Assembly: GCA_031273145.1 (NCBI GenBank)
Contig: JAISSL010000133.1
Coordinates: 1-6,975, forward strand
Length of the DNA stretch: 6,975 nt
Reading direction: 5' to 3'
Source: Zoogloeaceae bacterium
Lineage (GTDB): Bacteria; Pseudomonadota; Gammaproteobacteria; Burkholderiales; Rhodocyclaceae
Below, piece after piece: positions 1 through 5,536 of the stretch. The position numbers and the translations under genes were made by a program. Numbering within the stretch: position 1 is the stretch's first letter; the number at the start of each line of letters is the position of its first letter. Under the pieces are notes generated by a model that was not told where the DNA came from, ran no database searches, and saw only the letters and a list, made by a program, of their open reading frames with translations.

Positions 1-549
1 GCGGTGCGGGATGCCCGCCGGAAAACCGAGAAATTCGAGCGCGATTTCTGGTCGGGCGGCGATCTTTCCAGTCTGTATAACCGGGCGCTCAACCGTAGCT
101 ATCACGCGGGCAGCATGGAGCGCATCTTTGAGGCGGGTTTCAGTGAATTTACCAAGCTGAAGGGGCAAAAAACCCTGGAGCCGAGCGACATCATTGACGG
201 GATTCGCCGCGCCATGCGCGCTACCTTTCAGCGCGAGATGGATGCCCTTGAAGCCCACCTGGCCTTTCTGGCTTCGGCGGGTTCCGTTTCGCCCTATATC
301 GGGCTTTTCGGCACGGTCTGGGGCATCATGCACGCCTTTCGCGCCTTGGGCAATGTGGGACAGGCGACCCTTTCTTCCGTTGCCCCCGGCATTGCCGAGG
401 CGCTGGTTGCCACGGCAGCCGGGCTGTTTGCCGCCATTCCCGCCGTGCTGGCCTATAACCGTTTTTCGCACGACATTGACCGGCTTTCCACCCGCTACGA
501 ATCCTTCATGGAAGAGTTTTCCAACATTCTCCAGCGCCAGATGCGCTAA
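1..549 (+). CDS. tolQ: TolQ, inner-membrane proton-channel subunit of Tol-Pal (5' end missing)
   Basis: TolQ pairs with TolR to use the proton gradient to energise TolA, which links the inner membrane to Pal and the outer membrane during division. The visible 182 residues start inside the cytoplasmic region (FERDFWSGGDLSSLY). They continue through membrane segment 2 at about 88-112, with the signature SPYIGLFGTVWGIMHAF, and segment 3 at about 131-152 (ALVATAAGLFAAIPAV). The channel threonines expected in TolQ/ExbB are at visible residues 105 and 138. E. coli TolQ has 230 residues, so about 45, including the first membrane segment, lie upstream of the window. The GTG at position 4 is therefore not the true start. 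The exact TolQ-type signature and the following tolR and tolA argue against ExbB. The stop overlaps the tolR ribosome binding site, so the two are probably co-translated. Confidence 0.96.
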   Translation, partial: AVRDARRKTEKFERDFWSGGDLSSLYNRALNRSYHAGSMERIFEAGFSEFTKLKGQKTLEPSDIIDGIRRAMRATFQREMDALEAHLAFLASAGSVSPYIGLFGTVWGIMHAFRALGNVGQATLSSVAPGIAEALVATAAGLFAAIPAVLAYNRFSHDIDRLSTRYESFMEEFSNILQRQMR

Positions 550-560
550 GGGTTGCCATC

Positions 561-965
561 ATGCCTCGTCCGCCCCGTCGCCTGAAGAACGAAATCAACG
601 TCGTCCCGTACATTGACGTGATGCTGGTGTTGCTCGTCATTTTCATGGTGGCCGCGCCCATGATGAATACGGGCAGCGTGAATCTGCCCAGCGTGGAGCG
701 GGCGGATGACCCGCCGCAGAATCCGGTGCGAATCGAAGTCGGCGCGACGGGCGAACTGAAACTTCAGGAAGCGGGAGTAACCCGCCCGATCAGCCGGTCA
801 GAACTTGCGACCTATCTTGCCCGCGCCAAGGAAAAAAATCCTGAACTGGCGGTGCTGGTAGCGGGAGACAAGGATGCCCGGTATGAGACCATCCTGCATA
901 CGCTGGATGAGATCAAGTCGTCCGGTCTTACGGGACGGGTCGGGTTGGAAACCGCGCGTCGGTAA
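561..965 (+). CDS. tolR: TolR, proton-conducting stator partner of TolQ
   Basis: TolR is a single-span inner-membrane protein whose membrane aspartate carries protons with TolQ. The 134-residue product is close to the family's usual 140 or so. A short basic N-terminus (RPPRRLKNEINVVPYID) leads into one membrane helix at about 17-36. Asp19 sits where the essential membrane Asp of ExbD/TolR is expected. Residues 45-134 form the periplasmic domain, ending RVGLETARR, comparable to the C-terminal VGL segment of E. coli TolR. AAGGG at 548-552 lies 8 bases before the ATG and overlaps the tolQ stop, supporting this start. The gap to tolA is 20 bases. ExbD is the main alternative but is disfavoured by the neighbours. 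Confidence 0.95.
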   Translation: MPRPPRRLKNEINVVPYIDVMLVLLVIFMVAAPMMNTGSVNLPSVERADDPPQNPVRIEVGATGELKLQEAGVTRPISRSELATYLARAKEKNPELAVLVAGDKDARYETILHTLDEIKSSGLTGRVGLETARR

Positions 966-985
966 ACCAGATTGTCGGTAATCCC

Positions 986-1702
986 ATGAACGAGACTCCC
1001 CCGGAACCCGGTCGAAAAGCGGCGTTGATTATCACGGTAGCGGTTCATTCCCTGCTGGTGCTGGCGCTTTTTTTCGGTTTGCAGTGGCAGCGTAACAAAA
1101 AAGACGCCCCGGTCGAAGTCGAACTCTGGTCGGCAAAGTCGGCTCAACCCGCAGTTCAGATGCCCGCCCCCAGGCCGGAACCCATGCCGGAAATAAGGCA
1201 GCCGCCCCCCCCCAAAGAGGTTAAACCGATCCCTAAACCGGATATTGCCGTAAAACCTGAGAAGAAAGAGCCGCCCAAACAGGAACCGCCCAAGCCCGAA
1301 CCTGTGCCTAAAAGGCCGGATTTCAGCAGCGCGCTGGAAGAAGAATTGCAGGAAATTCGCCAGAGCCGGCAGGAAAGTGAACGCCTTGCCCAGGCGGAAG
1401 CTGCCGCAAACGAACGGGCAAGAGAATCCTGGGTTGGTAAGATCAAGGCAAAAATCAGCTCAAACATCGTTCTGCCTCCTAATGTCACAAACAATCCCGA
1501 GGCCGTGTTTCTCGTCTATATCCTGCCTTCGGGCGAGATAAACGCCCAAAATCCACCTCGCCTTGTCCAATCCAGCGGCATCCCCACCTTGGACGATAGC
1601 TTTTTACGCGCCATCTGGAAATCTTCGCCATTTCCCTTGCCGGATAACTCTGCGGTGTTCCGACGCGACCTAAAACTCATCCTGCGTCCTTATGAGGATT
1701 GA
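986..1702 (+). CDS. tolA: TolA, periplasm-spanning arm of the Tol-Pal system (short form)
   Basis: TolA transmits TolQR motion to TolB/Pal across the periplasm. The 238 residues show a cytoplasmic stub, one membrane helix at about 12-33 with a His-Ser pair at 21-22, then the EVELWSA segment at 44-50 that resembles a stretch common just after the TolA anchor. A proline/lysine/glutamate-rich linker occupies 57-111, a charged, probably helical stretch 113-147, and a TolA/TonB-type C-terminal domain 148-238. E. coli TolA has 421 residues; the loss is in the long Ala/Lys/Glu-rich helical domain, replaced here by a Pro-rich linker more like TonB. Operon position and the VELW segment favour TolA over TonB. 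No good ribosome binding site is visible before 986, so translation may be coupled to tolR. A C9 run at 1205-1213 encodes part of a Pro4 stretch. Confidence 0.88.
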   Translation: MNETPPEPGRKAALIITVAVHSLLVLALFFGLQWQRNKKDAPVEVELWSAKSAQPAVQMPAPRPEPMPEIRQPPPPKEVKPIPKPDIAVKPEKKEPPKQEPPKPEPVPKRPDFSSALEEELQEIRQSRQESERLAQAEAAANERARESWVGKIKAKISSNIVLPPNVTNNPEAVFLVYILPSGEINAQNPPRLVQSSGIPTLDDSFLRAIWKSSPFPLPDNSAVFRRDLKLILRPYED

Positions 1703-1735
1703 GCAGTCAAAATCCGGCGTTGGTTGCCGCTGCGC

Positions 1736-1741
1736 TATAAT
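1736..1741 (+). promoter_or_regulatory. Possible -10 box for the DUF484-xerC pair
   Basis: TATAAT is a perfect sigma-70 -10 hexamer, 34 bases after the tolA stop and 51 before the DUF484 start. No convincing -35 box lies at 16-18 bases upstream and there is no TGn extension, so strength is uncertain. If real, it separates DUF484-xerC from the tol operon. Confidence 0.35.
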
Positions 1742-1782
1742 AAAAGCATTTACTTTGACGGATGCGTTTGCCCGGAAGAACT

Positions 1783-1787
1783 GGAGA
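1783..1787 (+). promoter_or_regulatory. Ribosome binding site fixing the DUF484 start
   Basis: GGAGA ends 5 bases before the ATG at 1793. It decides for that ATG over a longer in-frame reading from TTG at 1724, whose extra 23 residues do not resemble the family N-terminus and would span the TATAAT box. Confidence 0.7.
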
Positions 1788-1792
1788 TTTTG

Positions 1793-2494
1793 ATGACGCA
1801 GGAAAAGAGCGGAGCGGTTTCCGCCGAAGACGTGATGGACTATCTGGAGAAAAACACGCAGTTTTTCGAGCAGTATGCCGACCGGCTGGCTGCGGTTTTT
1901 GTGCCGCATCCTTATGGGGGACGCGCCATTTCCCTTACGGAACGGCTGATCCTCACCTATCGGGAGCAGATTCACAGACTGGAACAGAAGCATCGGGAAC
2001 TTTCCGGCTTTGGCGAGGATAACGACGTGATCGGCGAGAAAATGCAGCGGCTCATCCTCGCCCTGATAGGCGCGGAAAAGATAGATGCGGTTACGCAATT
2101 GACCGTGATACACCTGCGGGAAGACTTTGCCGTGCCGCATGTCGACCTGCTCTGGCGCATGGAATTGGGCAGACGTTCGCCGCCGGGTTTTGTCGCCGTT
2201 GGCGAGCCGCTGGATGAGTTTCTGGAAAAGCTGGGAAAACCCTATTGTGGAAGTCGGGAAGATTTTCCGGTTCCCGCCCTGTTCGGGCAGGAGGCCAAAA
2301 ATATCCAGTCGCAGGCGTTGGTTCAACTTAAGGTTTCTGGCGAATCCGGCGGCAGGGGCATTCTGGCGATGGGGAGCGAAGAGCCGGAACGCTTCCATGC
2401 CGACATGGGCACGCTCTACCTGCAACGCATGGGAGAAATTGTCTCTGCCGCGCTGACCCGTTGTCTGAGCCAGTTTAATCTGCGGCTGACCTAG
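1793..2494 (+). CDS. DUF484 family protein (GAF-like)
   Basis: This is a DUF484 protein of 233 residues, a family usually found just upstream of xerC in proteobacteria; its biochemical role is not established. The N-terminal helix region AEDVMDYLEKNTQFFEQYADRL (about 11-32) is followed by the family hallmark VPHPYGGRAISLTERL at 37-52. A charged helical stretch with GFGEDNDVIGEKMQRL follows at about 72-87. The C-terminal half (about 100-225) resembles a degenerate GAF fold, with ALVQLK, GGRGILAMGSEEPERFHADMGTLYLQRMGEIV in the expected order. The start is set by the GGAGA site and by the usual family N-terminus. xerC begins 18 bases after the stop. dapF, which often precedes this pair, is absent here; tolA stands in its place. 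Confidence 0.9.
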   Translation: MTQEKSGAVSAEDVMDYLEKNTQFFEQYADRLAAVFVPHPYGGRAISLTERLILTYREQIHRLEQKHRELSGFGEDNDVIGEKMQRLILALIGAEKIDAVTQLTVIHLREDFAVPHVDLLWRMELGRRSPPGFVAVGEPLDEFLEKLGKPYCGSREDFPVPALFGQEAKNIQSQALVQLKVSGESGGRGILAMGSEEPERFHADMGTLYLQRMGEIVSAALTRCLSQFNLRLT

Positions 2495-2512
2495 GGCGCT
2501 CTCTTTTCAATC

Positions 2513-3526
2513 ATGTGCGCTTTTTCCTCTTCCGACGGTCTTGCCGCAGAACATGGGCAGCAGGGCGCAAAAGGCCGCGTGGCGACGGAAAACGCGACAA
2601 AAGTAAAAGACTGGTTGTCCGTCCTTTCCGGGCAGCGTCGCCAGTCGCCGCATACGGTAGAGGGCTATGCCCGCGATTTGGAACATTTGCTGGAGGCGGC
2701 AGGCGAGATGGATGTATGCGCGCTTGAGACGGCGTTCATTCGTCGCCAGATTGCGCTTTTGCATGGACATGGCCTTTCGGGACGTTCGCTGGCGCGGCTG
2801 CTTTCCGCCTGGCGCGGTTTTTTCCGCTATCTGCTACGGATGGGACTGCGTAAGGATAATCCCTGCCTTGACCTGCATCCGCCCAAATCCCAGCGCCTTT
2901 TGCCGGGCGCGCTTTCGGTGGAAGCGTGCATGGCGCTGCTGGATGCGGGCGAGCAGGTTGCCGAGGAGAACGGAGAGGATGAACGTCTTATCCGGCGCGA
3001 TCAGGCGATGTTTGAGTTGTTTTATTCTTCGGGTCTCAGGTTGGCGGAACTTGCCGCGCTCAATATCGCCGATCTGCCGACGATTGTGGAGAGCGGCGAA
3101 GTCCGGGTGACTGGAAAGCGGGGCAAAACCCGGATTGTGCCGGTTGGCGAACAGGCAAGGCAGGCGCTCCATGCGTGGGGCGCTATTCGCGGCAGTCTGG
3201 CAAAGCCGGAAGAAGCGGCGCTGTTTGTTAACAGACGTGGCGGACGCTTAGGGGTACGCATGATTGAACTGCGCCTGAACCATCGCGCGGTTACGTCCAA
3301 TCTGGCGGGCGCAAGCCGGGTTCATCCGCACGTTCTTCGCCATTCCTTTGCGTCGCATCTGCTGCAATCCAGCGGCGACCTTCGCGCGGTGCAGGAAATG
3401 CTGGGACACAGCAGCATTGCCTCAACCCAGGTCTATACCCATCTGGATTTTCAGCATTTGAGCCGGGTCTACGACCAGGCGCACCCCCGCGCCCATTACA
3501 AGGAAGACCCTGCGGACGGCGATTGA
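2513..3526 (+). CDS. xerC: Tyrosine recombinase XerC
   Basis: With XerD, XerC resolves chromosome dimers at dif near division. An N-terminal SAM-like core-binding domain (about residues 30-120, RRQSPHTVEGYARDLEHLL) is followed by the catalytic domain. The full active-site set is present in the 337-residue reading: Arg176 (SGLRLAEL), Lys202 (TGKRGKTR), His273 and Arg276 (HPHVLRHSFASHLL), His299 (LGHSSIASTQ) and nucleophile Tyr308 (VYTHLD). XerC rather than XerD is inferred from the DUF484 neighbour. E. coli XerC has 298 residues, so the start is doubtful: the ATG at 2513 has no good ribosome site, while GTG at 2579 follows AAAAGG by 4 bases and gives 315 residues. An acidic stretch at about 147-158 (EQVAEENGEDER) adds some length before the catalytic domain. 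Confidence 0.93.
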   Translation: MCAFSSSDGLAAEHGQQGAKGRVATENATKVKDWLSVLSGQRRQSPHTVEGYARDLEHLLEAAGEMDVCALETAFIRRQIALLHGHGLSGRSLARLLSAWRGFFRYLLRMGLRKDNPCLDLHPPKSQRLLPGALSVEACMALLDAGEQVAEENGEDERLIRRDQAMFELFYSSGLRLAELAALNIADLPTIVESGEVRVTGKRGKTRIVPVGEQARQALHAWGAIRGSLAKPEEAALFVNRRGGRLGVRMIELRLNHRAVTSNLAGASRVHPHVLRHSFASHLLQSSGDLRAVQEMLGHSSIASTQVYTHLDFQHLSRVYDQAHPRAHYKEDPADGD

Positions 3527-3786
3527 AAAACTGCTGCGTCTGCGTCCGCAACGCAAAGCCGGAGGCAATCCTTGCTTACAATTGCTTGCTGTTTTGTCAC
3601 ATCTGGCATTACAGATACTGTGCCAGGCGATTATTTTCCTACCAAATGATGAGTTGAAGCGGACGGGATGCGGGGCTACCCTGTTTTCTGGCAGGCTCTA
3701 TGTCCTTGTGTTTTTTGCGACTGAACAGGTTATTTTTTGGGTTCCTGGAAATTTTTTGACCATTATTTTTTTCTTGTTTTCGTCGG
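3527..3786. other. Intergenic region upstream of pilin 1, AT-rich with spaced T-tracts
   Basis: No gene is supported here. A short open frame at 3582-3806 is hydrophobic only because the DNA is T-rich, and it runs into the promoter. An inverted repeat CTGGCA...TGCCAG pairs 3603-3608 with 3621-3626 around a 12-base loop; it lacks a U-tract and could be an operator or nothing. From 3711 onward, runs of six or seven T occur at 3711-3716, 3733-3738, 3752-3757 and 3766-3772, suggesting bent DNA ahead of the promoter. No strong terminator for xerC is seen. Confidence 0.5.
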
Positions 3787-3807
3787 TGGCATGGTTTTTG
3801 ATATAAT
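3787..3807 (+). promoter_or_regulatory. Pilin 1 promoter: -24/-12-like motif overlapping an extended -10 box
   Basis: TGGCATG-GTTT-TTGAT at 3787-3802 matches the sigma-54 pattern TGGCAYR-N4-TTGCW except for A in place of C at -12. Sigma-54 promoters driven by PilS/PilR are known for pilins in Pseudomonas. The same DNA contains TGATATAAT at 3799-3807, a perfect extended -10 for sigma-70. Both readings put the start of transcription near 3813, about 80 bases before the pilin ATG. Confidence 0.6.
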
Positions 3808-3815
3808 CCCTCCAT

Positions 3816-3847
3816 AAGAAGCGCGCGGATAACCCTCATGTCTTCTT
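3816..3847 (+). promoter_or_regulatory. Weak 5'-leader hairpin of pilin 1
   Basis: AAGAAG (3816-3821) can pair with CTTCTT (3842-3847), closing a 20-base loop and beginning about 4 bases after the predicted transcript start. The matching place in the pilin 2 leader carries a much stronger hairpin with the same outer bases, which is the main reason to list it. Confidence 0.3.
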
Positions 3848-3892
3848 TGCTTCAACCACACTTTTTTTCATGTCTTACTTAAGGAGAACATC

Positions 3893-4396
3893 ATGAAAAC
3901 AACGCAAAAGGGCTTTACCCTGATCGAACTGATGATCGTGGTCGCCATCATCGGCATTCTGGCCGCCATCGCCATTCCGCAGTATCAGGATTACGTCGTC
4001 AAAACGCAGGTAACCCGCGTCTATGGCGAAACCAACTCCGTCCGCACCAGCATCGAAGTCTGTATCAACGAGGGGCGTACCGAGCTTGGCACCGGTGATG
4101 CCGCTTGCAACCCCGGCTATACCTGTTCCACGCTGATTACTGGCACTAGGACCGTTGGTGGTGCCTGTGCCCAGGCTGGTACTACCGGCGTGCCGCAGAT
4201 TACACCCGTAGACAACTTGGGAGCCGCGAATACCCAGATTGTGTCTACCTTCGGTCACAGCGCGCATGGTATCCTGAAGCAGGGCGGAAACACCATCACG
4301 ATGGCGCGTAGTATCAATGGTGACTGGACATGCACCGTCGCTGGTTCCGCATTTACTGCCAGCGCCAAGTACATCCCCGCTGGTTGCGGCATGTAA
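3893..4396 (+). CDS. pilA: Type IV pilin, major-pilin type (pilin 1)
   Basis: This is a type IVa prepilin, polymerised at the inner membrane into surface fibres used for attachment, twitching and DNA uptake. The 167-residue precursor has a 7-residue basic leader (MKTTQKG), a PilD cleavage site before Phe8, and the [22 protein letters not shown] helix with Glu5 of the mature chain. The globular part has six cysteines at 57, 72, 78, 92, 147 and 165. The last two flank a 17-residue C-terminal loop (WTC...IPAGC) like the disulfide loop of Pseudomonas pilins (12 residues in PAK). AAGGAG at 3881-3886, 6 bases before the ATG, is the best ribosome site of the three pilins. That, the strong promoter and the terminator suggest this is a highly expressed copy. 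Its 5' half is nearly identical in DNA to pilin 2. Confidence 0.93.
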   Translation: MKTTQKGFTLIELMIVVAIIGILAAIAIPQYQDYVVKTQVTRVYGETNSVRTSIEVCINEGRTELGTGDAACNPGYTCSTLITGTRTVGGACAQAGTTGVPQITPVDNLGAANTQIVSTFGHSAHGILKQGGNTITMARSINGDWTCTVAGSAFTASAKYIPAGCGM

Positions 4397-4444
4397 TTGG
4401 ATGCTTGCGTAGGTTGGTATCTTACTGCCTACCCGGTCTCCCCC

Positions 4445-4476
4445 AAACCCCCGGTTCGCCGGGGGTTTTTGTTTTT
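4445..4476 (+). terminator. Intrinsic terminator of pilin 1
   Basis: AAACCCCCGG (4445-4454) pairs with CCGGGGGTTT (4459-4468) around a TTCG loop. The T-tracts at 4466-4470 and 4472-4476 follow, giving a strong + strand intrinsic terminator 48 bases after the stop. The seven-pair GC stem and loop recur exactly after pilin 2. Confidence 0.92.
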
Positions 4477-4501
4477 CATTGCCGTTTGCAGAACACCCTT
4501 G

Positions 4502-4549
4502 CCCTCTCCCGCCCCTTCGGGGCACCCTCTCCCACAAGTGGGAGAGGGG
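4502..4549. repeat. REP-like CCCTCTCCC palindrome cluster
   Basis: CCCTCTCCC occurs at 4502-4510 and 4525-4533. The second copy forms a hairpin, CCCTCTCCCAC (4525-4535) with GTGGGAGAGGG (4538-4548). Between them GCCCC-TTCG-GGGC (4511-4523) folds on its own. This looks like a dispersed intergenic palindromic repeat of the kind common in proteobacteria; no coding or terminator role is visible. Confidence 0.65.
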
Positions 4550-4614
4550 GTGTTCAGTGCCCGCGCCATATCTCCCCCCTCTCGCTTGAAAAACCATTGA
4601 TACGCCAATACCCC

Positions 4615-4789
4615 CACTCCGTCATTCCCGCGTAGGCGGGAATCCAGTATTTTCGCGCCAACATAGAACGGCGGTACATCATTCCCTTCTTGCGACAACT
4701 CTACGTCTAAATTCCTACTGGATTCCCGCCTACGCGGGAATGACGGAGTGAGAGAGGCAAAAGCACTGAATTCTCGCCTGCGCGGGAAT
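4615..4789. repeat. Nested-palindrome element R1 (REPIN/MITE-like, dRS3-like arms)
   Basis: A perfect 35-base inverted repeat (arms 4615-4649 and 4716-4750) encloses a 66-base core. Each arm contains its own 20-base palindrome, ATTCCCGCGTAGGCGGGAAT at 4624-4643 and its complement at 4722-4741. This fits the Neisseria dRS3 pattern ATTCCC-N8-GGGAAT. A third palindrome of the same type lies at 4770-4789 (ATTCTC variant). The whole unit, including spacing to the third palindrome, recurs at 5228-5401. There is no open frame in it, so any mobility would need an enzyme encoded elsewhere. Confidence 0.88.
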
Positions 4790-4902
4790 GACGAGAGTGA
4801 GCGAATTGGGCGAATCACAAGGGCGCGCAGGTGACGAGGCCGCCCCGCGTCGTTGGGGCAGGGCGGGTACTACAAACAAGCCAGGCTTGTCACAAACAAC
4901 GC

Positions 4903-4931
4903 TTGCAATAAAGCAAGAGCGCCACTACAAT
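4903..4931 (+). promoter_or_regulatory. Candidate promoter of the intergenic RNA
   Basis: TTGCAA (4903-4908) and TACAAT (4926-4931) match four of six and five of six consensus positions and are separated by exactly 17 bases. Transcription would start near 4938. TTGCAA also sits in a small hairpin (CTTGC/GCAAG, 4902-4917), so the match could be incidental. Confidence 0.4.
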
Positions 4932-4937
4932 AACCAC

Positions 4938-5103
4938 GCGGGCTATCTTGATGGCTCGCTGCCAACGACTTTTGAACGGGGTTGGCTTCAAGTGTCTCAC
5001 CTCCATTTCTGGGCAATGATTCACCTAGCTGCGCCCCGTCAGGCGCAGTTAGGTGCGCCCGGAAGGGATTTTATCTCAAACCGCCTGTCTCGGCGGTTTT
5101 TTT
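4938..5103 (+). ncRNA. Candidate structured small RNA between the two palindromic elements
   Basis: No known RNA family is recognised. The case rests on order: a promoter-like pair at 4903-4931, then three hairpins, the last an intrinsic terminator. Hairpin A pairs 4967-4976 with 4987-4996 (ten pairs, one U-U mismatch, 10-base loop). Hairpin B pairs 5022-5035 with 5042-5055 (fourteen pairs, one G-U, loop CCGTCA). Hairpin C is the terminator at 5078-5103. The stretch between A and B includes CACCTCC (4998-5004), complementary to Shine-Dalgarno sequences. The only open frame across it (4788-5111) has no recognisable protein character. Alternatives are a degraded mobile element or a terminator with flanking repeats. 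The 5' end is a prediction. Confidence 0.4.
5078..5103 (+). terminator. Intrinsic terminator of the candidate RNA
   Basis: AAACCGCC (5078-5085) pairs with GGCGGTTT (5092-5099) around TGTCTC, followed by a run of seven T ending at 5103. It is strong and on the + strand, but no protein gene lies directly before it. Something in 4800-5077 is probably transcribed, or pilin 1 read-through is stopped here. Confidence 0.85.
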
Positions 5104-5174
5104 ATGGGTAACGCATAGACGACAGGTCTTGCAGGCGGCGCTTCTGGGCACATCCTTGCAGATGGCAATGCGGC

Positions 5175-5200
5175 AAAAAGCCCCTTTTTGAAAGGGGGCT
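5175..5200 (-). terminator. Terminator-like hairpin facing the - strand
   Basis: GCCCCTTT (5180-5187) pairs with AAAGGGGGC (5191-5199, one bulged G) around a 3-base loop. On the - strand the stem is followed by TTTTT (complement of 5175-5179), which suits termination of leftward transcripts. No - strand gene is seen to its right, so the role is unclear. Confidence 0.45.
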
Positions 5201-5227
5201 AAAAACATCTCCGCCCGCAAGCCCCCC

Positions 5228-5401
5228 ACCTCGTCATTCCCGCGAAGGCGGGAATCCAGTATTTTCGCGCCAACATGGAACGGCGGTACATCATTCCCTT
5301 CTTGCGACAACTCTATGTCTAAATTCCTACTGGATTCCCGCCTTCGCGGGAATGACGGGGTAGGAGACGCAAAAACACTGAATTCCCGCCTGCGCGGGAA
5401 T
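5228..5401. repeat. Nested-palindrome element R2, second copy of R1
   Basis: Perfect 30-base inverted arms at 5232-5261 and 5328-5357 enclose a core that differs from R1 by two bases. Inner 20-base palindromes are at 5236-5255 and 5334-5353, with the third at 5382-5401. The central base that differs from R1 (GAAG instead of GTAG) is changed in both arms, so pairing is kept. R1 and R2 are in the same orientation, 612 bases apart, and R2 ends about 36 bases before the pilin 2 promoter. Confidence 0.88.
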
Positions 5402-5436
5402 TTTGCCAACGATTCCGAAGGTGGTCGGGTTATTTT

Positions 5437-5457
5437 AGGCACGATTCTTGATTTATT
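5437..5457 (+). promoter_or_regulatory. Pilin 2 promoter: -24/-12-like motif
   Basis: AGGCACG-ATTC-TTGAT at 5437-5452 has the same layout as the pilin 1 motif, with GG at 5438-5439 twelve bases ahead of the TTG guanine at 5450. The overlapping extended -10 (TGATTTATT, 5449-5457) is weaker than in pilin 1, matching four of six hexamer bases. The predicted start is near 5463. Confidence 0.55.
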
Positions 5458-5464
5458 ACTTTCG

Positions 5465-5509
5465 GAAGAAGCTCGGATGAGTGGTTTCAAGGCTCATGCG
5501 GGCTTCTTT
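5465..5509 (+). promoter_or_regulatory. Strong 5'-leader hairpin of pilin 2
   Basis: Bases 5465-5481 pair with 5493-5509 as a 17-position stem with one G-G mismatch (5476/5498) and two G-U pairs, around an 11-base loop. It begins about 2 bases after the predicted transcript start, as do 5' stabilising stems such as that of ompA. The pairing is seen directly; the stabilising role is inferred. It lacks an adjacent U-run, so it is unlikely to be a terminator. Confidence 0.6.
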
Positions 5510-5536
5510 CATTGTTTCACCGTATAAGGAATCATC

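Noticed and set aside
1205..1213. C9 run in tolA as a phase-variation switch
   Set aside because: It encodes in-frame prolines in a Pro-rich linker, and tolA is not a typical phase-variable gene. A run of nine could slip, but nothing else supports switching.
1670..2425. 251-residue open frame on the - strand over the DUF484 gene
   Set aside because: It lies opposite a well-conserved family protein, has no recognisable domain and no visible start signal; it is a GC-driven shadow frame.
3582..3806. Small hydrophobic protein upstream of pilin 1
   Set aside because: Hydrophobicity follows from T-rich DNA, the frame ends inside the pilin 1 promoter and there is no ribosome site.
3875..4597. 240-residue - strand frame opposite pilin 1
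   Set aside because: It spans the pilin, its terminator and a REP-like repeat. A similar frame opposite pilin 2 arises simply because the pilins are duplicated.
5022..5055. Integron attC-like site (ACCTAGC ... GTTAGGT)
   Set aside because: GTTAGGT fits the GTTRRRY core, but the partner core has a mismatch, the hairpin is nearly perfect without the usual unpaired bases, and 34 bases is shorter than known attC sites. No integrase or cassette is present.
5031..5070. Signal recognition particle RNA or another known housekeeping RNA
   Set aside because: A short GGAAGG-like resemblance was seen, but the conserved SRP domain, tmRNA ends and RNase P motifs are absent on both strands.
4788..5111. 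107-residue + frame across the candidate RNA
   Set aside because: It starts in a palindromic repeat, runs through two hairpins and a terminator, and shows no protein-like pattern I recognise.
4615..5401. CRISPR array
   Set aside because: Repeats are few, palindromic, unevenly spaced and come in two composite copies; there are no regular unique spacers or cas genes.
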